Made by a program: the position numbers and the translations under genes
Shown: one piece after another, positions 58,610-64,000 of the stretch
Position numbering within the stretch: the stretch's first letter is position 1
Layout: every line of letters starts with the position of its first letter
The notes under the pieces: model-generated
What the model was told of the DNA's origin: nothing
The model's input: only the letters and a program-made list of their open reading frames with translations
Databases searched by the model: none
Assembly (NCBI GenBank): GCA_951799445.1
Contig: OX637295.1
Span: forward strand, 15,252,001 to 15,316,000
Reading direction: 5' to 3'
Source of the DNA: Pseudisothecium myosuroides
Taxonomy: Eukaryota; Streptophyta; Bryopsida; Hypnales; Lembophyllaceae
Length of the DNA stretch: 64,000 nucleotides

Positions 58610-60672
58610 TGTGAGCTCCCAATTTGTCACTTGGGACTCGTAGAATTATTTTTTTGGAAAATTGCAATTTAAAGTTGATAAAGTATAGAAAAATCCATAA
58701 AAAGAGTGTAGAACCGAAATAGGGTTGTGTCATACCCATTATAGTATTTGGTCTAGATTTGTGTTTTTTACTTAGAATCCCCCAAACCTGGCCTAAAAAT
58801 AGTATAGGAATAACGAAAAGGTTAGATTTGGAGGATTCGAGTCACACAGCCCCAAAAGGGCTAAATCCCATCCTGAATGTGGCGATTCATGGCTAGGTCG
58901 GTCCGAGGGATCCACAGCGAGGCCACTAGGTCGGGTCCTAGAGTTAGATTTAGAATTCCCCATTAGATCGACGAATTCTCAAAATCCCGATTGTTAGCAT
59001 GCAGGAGCCACTCACGCAAGACCGGGCCGTGGAGGAATCTACAGCCCAAGGATGGTGATCTAGGGTGAATCCCATGCCAGGAGTCCAACGGCGAAATCGG
59101 TTCGCCAAGATTCCTCCACCTGCAGAAGATTCCCGCACCATCGCTACTTCAAGGAGATGTCCAGTTAAATCTCCATTGACCAATCGTGCCAGGTACGGGA
59201 ACACACCCGCACGTCTTTCATGCGACTCCCTGAGAGGTCACGCGAAAAATCCCGGCATCTTCCGACTTGCAGAAGAACCTTTTTCCGGGTGGTCAACCCT
59301 CCTAACCTCCAACGGGAATTTCATGGAAATTACCCAGGTTACAATAAAATCTCACTAAAAATTAGACTAGCTTGTTTTATGTTAATAATGCGCTCCGTGA
59401 AGTTTCACGACATTCCGATAGCGGCAAGTACCCGAACCGGCGAGATTCCTCGGGAATTAACCACGTGGCGGGGTCCCCGCCGCGTTGACCGGCATTCCGG
59501 GACCATACGATGGCGAAACAAAGTCAACCAAAAGTCCTTCCCGACTCTCTCGCACCTACCGGAGACCCTAGGCTATTCACATTTCTCAAAATAGGAGACC
59601 CCCAAGATCTAGGATTTTACCACGATTTGGTTTTTAAACTAAATTAGCCTACGATGGGTTTTTGGCCTCGGTATGGGGGGTAGAGGGTCTAGGACTAAAC
59701 ACGGCGTTCTGGATCCAACGGCGCAATCCGTTCGGCGATTGGAGCTAATCTCCAAAAGTTAGGATGTTGGTCCAGCATAGATGGTAGAAGTAGAAATTTA
59801 GGATGTAGGATGAAAATCTTTGAGGATGAGGATGAAAATCCTCGTTGATAAGGTTACCTTAGAACTTTAGAGGGAGGGGTGAGCCCTTGGAAACCTATAT
59901 AAGGGCCCCATTTCTCTCTCTAGAACACCCCCAATTCTTGTTTTGGGTCCGTGGGTCCAAGTTATTTTGGATATTTTGGCGTTTCAAGCCAAAAACCTCT
60001 ACGGTGTTTTTGGAGCACTTTTGGCTCCATTGTTGCTTATTTTCAAGCTTTGAAGGTCCTTGGGGGTCCTTCTACCTTGTTTTGTGTACTCTTTTATGAA
60101 GTTGTTGGCAAATTGTTGTAAGTGGAGAGCCTCTCTCTCCCTCTTGTACGTGTTGTGATCTAACTTGTGAAGTTAAGAGTCTTTTGTTTTGTATCTTGCA
60201 CTAATCCTAAAGTCACCCCCCACCGTACCTTGGCGATGCCGCTTTGGGGGGCCTTTAGCGTGTGAGCTTTGTGTTGCCACGTGATCTAACTTGCCAGTTT
60301 TTCCCTTTGTAGTTTTTCTTACACCCTCTTCTAATATTCTCCTTGTTGAGTGGACCCCCCTCCGGGACGGCGAAGCTTTGACCCTGTGTGTGTGTTTTCT
60401 TTTAAGGTTTAGTTTTCCCTCTTCTAAAGTCTCTCTCCTTGTGTGGACCCCCCTGGGAAACGGCGAAGCTTTGAACTAGTGACAAAGTAGAGTCCTAAAG
60501 CGTGTGTTAAAAGTGTAGACGGCGGAGCTTTGAACCCCCGGGGTGTCAAGAAGTCCTAAAGTTGGTGTTAAAACCAATTTGACGGCGAAGCTTTGCATCT
60601 ACCCTGTGTTTAGTTCCAAAGTCTAGTTTCCAAGACCTTTGTGGAAACCTCCAGAGTTTAGCTTCCAAGATA
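58610..60672 (+). repeat. 2.1-kb LTR-like direct repeat, copy 2
   Basis: Near-identical to 56085-58250, including the start TGTGAGCTCCC, the TATA box at 59896 and the 124-codon frame at 59220-59594. It lacks one 95-bp motif unit of copy 1 and diverges completely after CTTCCAAGATAT. If the pair are LTRs of one element, the internal part between them is only ~360 bp. A tandem duplication or nested LTRs are alternatives. Confidence 0.7.
59896..59903 (+). promoter_or_regulatory. TATA box in LTR-like copy 2
   Basis: TATATAAG with the same downstream CT-rich tract as copy 1. Confidence 0.6.
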
Positions 60673-60782
60673 TGTAGGTTTCTTTGCATTTGTCTAGAGT
60701 AGTGTCTTCAAAAGTTTTATGTAGTTTAGTTGTTTCCAAGGTCTTAGTAAGTTTAGTACCCCTGACGTTTATTTCCCCCATT

Positions 60783-60970
60783 AGCCTTAGCAAAAATCCA
60801 GTCTTAAAATAGCCTTAGCAAAAATCCAGTCTTAAAATAGCCTAAGCAAAAATCCAGTCTTAAATTAGCCTTAGCAAAAATCCAGTCTTAAAATAGCCTT
60901 AGCAAAAATTCAGTCTTAGATAGCCTTAGCAAAAAATCCAGTTTTTTAGCCTAGCCGGAAATCCAGTTTA
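60783..60970 (+). repeat. 28-bp tandem repeat
   Basis: AGCCTTAGCAAAAATCCAGT units start at 60783, 60811, 60839, 60867, 60895 and 60922, with a last degenerate one at 60948. Spacing is 27-28 bp. Confidence 0.95.
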
Positions 60971-60974
60971 GACA

Positions 60975-61090
60975 GCCAGCAACATCGGGACCAGCATACA
61001 GCAGCAACATCAGGACCAGCATCCAACAGCAACATCAGGACCAGCTACAGCAACAACATCAGGCCAGCATACAGCAGCACCATCGGGAGC
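60975..61090 (+). repeat. CAGCAACATC.GGACCAGCA short tandem repeat
   Basis: Four to five diverged units of about 26-30 bp, followed by an A-run and a TTAATTAATTAATT palindromic tract. Confidence 0.85.
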
Positions 61091-61866
61091 CCAAAAAAAA
61101 AACATATTAAAAAATTAATTAATTAATTTAATTAATTTTTGACCAGCCCCAGCCAGCCAGCCGGGAGGTGGTGGGCAGGCTCGGGGTCCAGCACCCAGCC
61201 AAATCGGTCGCTCTTTTTTTTGAACTCAAATTTTTTGGTCTTTTGGGTTCTGGTTTTTTTGGGTTCTCTCAAACTAACGCAAAAATCAGACCTAAAACAC
61301 CAAAAAGATGTGGGACTAACCTATTACTAGCTAGGGAAGGAGTAGGATTAGGGTCTAAACCAAAAAGGGAGAAGGGAGAAAAGAGCGGAGCACCACCGTA
61401 CTTGCACACAAATTTGTTTCACCACTCACACCTACACACAATGGAAGGAAATTAGGGGGAAGGATGTGTTATAGGAGTGGAGAGGAGAGAGACGATAAAT
61501 AGTGCCTAGCTAGGAGATTAGGTAGGAAATCTAGAAGAACTCCTTGCAACCGTTGGGAGGAGGATTAGGATGACACAAAGCAAAGTTGCGTAAGAGGGTA
61601 GGAGGCTCATTTAAAACTTCACGAAGTTTGAGACTAGAAGCGTAAGACCACCATCACCACGGTTGGTGGAATAGTTCAAGAGTAGAAGGAAGAGGAGGAG
61701 AGAAAGAAAAGAAGAAGGAAATGGGGGGAAAGGGTTAGAACATCATACTTGTAAACGTTTCTTTTCTACAACTTAAGCCGTGGGCCTTAAAAAATAAAGC
61801 AAAATAAAATAAAATAAATAAAGACCATAACCCAAAAATAAAAGAAGACGATCGCGAGTGGCCACC
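61091..61866 (+). other. Region without a recognised gene
   Basis: Purine-rich + strand from about 61330 on (GGAGAAGGGAGAAAAGAG, GAAGAGGAGGAGAGAAAG). ORFs up to 95 codons have no domain. It may be a leader or internal part of the retroelement-like block. Confidence 0.4.
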
Positions 61867-61941
61867 ATGGAGCACGAGGACGCGCACGTGGACGGGGATG
61901 ACGTCATTTCCGACACTAGCAGTAACGAGGTGGGTCATTAA
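61867..61941 (+). CDS. Short acidic ORF with ideal start context; possible first exon
   Basis: GCCACCATGG gives a strong start context. The 24-codon frame begins MEHEDAHVDGDDVISD and stops at TAA 61939. GAG|GTGGGT at about 61929 is a reasonable splice donor, so it could be a first exon or the start of a gag-like frame. The segment holds CACGTG (61885-61890) and TGACGTCA (61899-61906). No homology recognised and no following exon found; weak. Confidence 0.25.
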   Translation: MEHEDAHVDGDDVISDTSSNEVGH

Positions 61942-62029
61942 ACTAATCCTAGTCGTTTCTCCCTAATTAACATTTGTTTTCCTAATCAACCCTTAGAGCG
62001 TGATTAGCATCCGAGATTAGCGTGAATTA

Positions 62030-63180
62030 GAAGTTTAGATTCAAAAGTTGATAGATTAGGAATAGAGGTTTCCGAAAACATCTTAAAATTAAGATTTGAC
62101 CGTAAACTGACCGCGTTAGGCTAAGTTAAGCGGTAGGGGGTAGAACGGAGGAATTTTAATAAAAATTGAACCACAAGAAACAATGGACGGAAATTAGGAT
62201 TAGATTAGAAGGAGAATTTAGGATAAAAATTAAAGATCAATTAACGGGTAAAAACCTAGAGTTAAATTAAGAGTTTAATTAGGGAAGTTAAAATTCAAAA
62301 GTCAGAATTTAGAGTTAACTTTGGGAAGTAAAAAGTAGAATAGGAAATAGAGGTCAAAAGTAGAATCCACTTAGGAAGTAGATTGTTGAGTTAAAAATAG
62401 AGTTAAAATTAGAAGTCAAAACCCTAGGGTTAAAAGTTGGAATTAAATTTAGGAGGATAACATTTAGAGCTAATCTAGGATTAAAACGATAGGATTAAAT
62501 TCGGAAGTAGAAGTCAAAAGTCAAAAGTCAAAAGATTAGATTAAATTAAAAGGTTAAATTTTAGTCAATTGGGAAGTAAAAAGTGAGAGTGAAAAGCTAA
62601 AAGTAGAAGTTAAAAGTTAGAAGTAGAAGTAAAATTTTAGAGTTAGTAGAAAAAATCTAGAGTCAAAGTGAAAACGTAGAGTTAAACCTAGAGGTTAAAA
62701 TTTGGGGATGAATTTTAGAAGTAAAAATTTAGAGTTAAAAGTCAAAAACCTAGAGTTAAATTAGGAGTAAAAATCTACAGTGAAGAGGATAAATCCTAGA
62801 GTAGTTTAGAAATAAGAACATAGAATTAGAGGTGAAACTTAGAATTATCTTAGAAGGTTAAAACTTGGAAGTTAGGAGTCGAAGTTGATTTAGAAGTAAA
62901 AACCTAGAGTTAAAAGTCAAACGCGTAGAATTAAATTTAGAAGGGTAACCTTAGAATAGAATAGAGGAGTAAAATCTTAGAGTTAAAAGTTAAACCTAGA
63001 GTTAAATTCTGAGGATAAATTTCAGAGTTAAATTAGGAGTAAAAACCTAGAGTTAAAAGTTGGTAGTTAATATGTAAACCCAAGTTAAAAGAGTAAAAAT
63101 CTAAAGTTTCATTTAGAGGTTGAAGATTAGAGTAAGAGTTAAACTTTAGAGTTAGTCCTTAGAGTAGAACTTCTAGGTGG
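62030..63180 (+). repeat. C-poor degenerate repeat field (TAGAGTTAAA)
   Basis: TAGAGTTAAA or a one-base variant occurs more than ten times (for example near 62262, 62397, 62677, 62749, 62905, 62975, 62996, 63045), mixed with AAAAGTCAAAA and AGAAGTAAAA. The + strand is nearly free of C over >1 kb. No regular period and no ORF. Confidence 0.75.
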
Positions 63181-63780
63181 AGTCTTAAAATCCCACGATA
63201 GTCTTAGAGGTTCATGGAAGGAACATAGGGGTTCCTCTTTTTACGTAGTTAGGGACGTTAGAAATGACGCCAACTACCCAGTCTACCCTCGACATAGGAT
63301 AGATAGTTAGGGAGTCAGAATTTTACCATTATCCCTGAGCATTGCAGTTACCTTGTGAGTTACTACATGCATTCTAATTATTCGCTGCCATCCACGACAC
63401 TTAGGAAACGTTAGCAAAAAGATCCATTGCTTGGAAGGCACAGTGGACCGCGCTCACATCACCCCCATATATTAAAAAAATGTAGATAAAGGCATAGAAC
63501 CTGGTCGGTGTTCGCTCTATTACCAAGGGTGGGTAATCTTGCGCCCACAAGCGCCCAACCTTGGTGTCGCAATGCGAAATTTTGTTTTTTTGTAAGTTAT
63601 CTAAATCTTGGAACGGAAACCGTGATCTGGTATCCGGAATCAAGCAGGAGGTAACGGATAACCGGAAATTAACTACGGAACGGAATAGGTGATAATCCGG
63701 ATTCGATCTGAATCTAAACTAGATTAGAGCTGGAGCGGATCTGAGTTGGAACGGATTGGGTCAGGAACGGATTTGGTCAT
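63181..63780 (+). other. Upstream part of a promoter-like region, no gene seen
   Basis: Mixed composition. Repeated GGAACGGAT/GGAGCGGATCTG words at 63730-63775 and AACGGATAACCGG near 63650 lie before a TATA box. Confidence 0.4.
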
Positions 63781-63795
63781 GATGATAGATCCGAC

Positions 63796-63803
63796 TATAA
63801 ATA
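63796..63803 (+). promoter_or_regulatory. TATA box near the window end
   Basis: TATAAATA followed by GGCTGACC and, about 30 bp on, a C/T-rich leader-like stretch (CACTCTTTTTCAAATTTC, CTTCCCTTCCC). It would drive transcription to the right, off the contig; an LTR or a gene promoter. Confidence 0.5.
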
Positions 63804-63912
63804 GGCTGACCAATCTAGTTGCCACTCTTTTTCAAATTTCTTTTGCGGAAATCGCTCTCCAGCTCGTACTCCGCTTCCCTTCCCAGCGCTTTGCTTACTT
63901 GTTTTGTGAGTT

Positions 63913-63936
63913 TGTGTGTGTGTGTGTGTGTGTGTG
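63913..63936 (+). repeat. (TG)12 microsatellite
   Basis: Twelve TG units downstream of the TATA box, in the presumed leader. Confidence 0.95.
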
Positions 63937-63987
63937 AGGGCGCGCAGCGCTTTAGTGTTTGTCGCAGATTTAGAGGTATTCCGGTTG

Positions 63988-64000
63988 AGATCGGAAGAGC
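63988..64000 (+). other. Illumina adapter stem (probable contamination)
   Basis: AGATCGGAAGAGC, the 13 bases common to both TruSeq adapters, forms the exact end of the window. It should not be read as plant DNA. Confidence 0.9.

Overview
The window looks like nuclear DNA of a land plant. It is AT-rich, intron-bearing and packed with nested non-coding transposons of plant type (CACTA, Stowaway/mariner and TTAA-target elements, LTR-like repeats). Prokaryotic features, rRNA, tRNA and CRISPR arrays are not visible. The one gene read with confidence is a three-exon bHLH transcription factor with a C-terminal ACT-like fold (27997-29904, minus strand). Its bHLH block reminds me most of non-seed-plant proteins (moss, liverwort or lycophyte), so I lean to a bryophyte or lycophyte; this rests on memory and composition only. 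The last 13 bases equal the common Illumina adapter stem, so the right edge is probably a short-read contig end.

Layout. 1-9 kb: nested repeats, a ~860-bp foldback at 4087-4944, a TIR element at 5254-6003, then 2.8 kb of higher-GC DNA without a recognisable gene. 9.1-12.7 kb: a decayed copy of the bHLH locus with exon 3 and part of exon 1 left, an inverted repeat around the exon-1 piece, and exon 2 missing. 12.8-21.4 kb: repeats, including a 1.4-kb pogo-like foldback nested in a TTAA element. 21.4-25.8 kb: fragments that look like coding exons of an unidentified minus-strand gene, one interrupted by a TTAA element beside its splice donor. 25.9-26.1 kb: a 77-bp minisatellite. 26.7-30.5 kb: the intact bHLH locus. 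30.5-56 kb: almost wholly transposons, many nested. 56.1-60.7 kb: two nearly identical ~2.1-kb direct repeats resembling LTRs with TATA boxes. 60.7-64 kb: tandem repeats, a C-poor degenerate repeat field, and a promoter-like stretch running into the adapter.

The main signal is a dense set of about 15 elements (roughly a fifth of the window) flanked by TTAA and ending in CCCCTAAAG- or CCCCAAAGTGACA-type termini. TTAA targeting with CC-starting ends is the piggyBac pattern, although Kolobok and Sola3 also target TTAA. One copy is a 742-bp near-perfect palindrome. An internal motif close to TACAAGATCCTACGGTTA recurs in most of them, including a member with different ends. Empty sites and target duplications in this same window give an insertion order: TTAA elements first, then CACTA hairpins, a Stowaway and a pogo-like element inside them. 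No transposase is encoded here.
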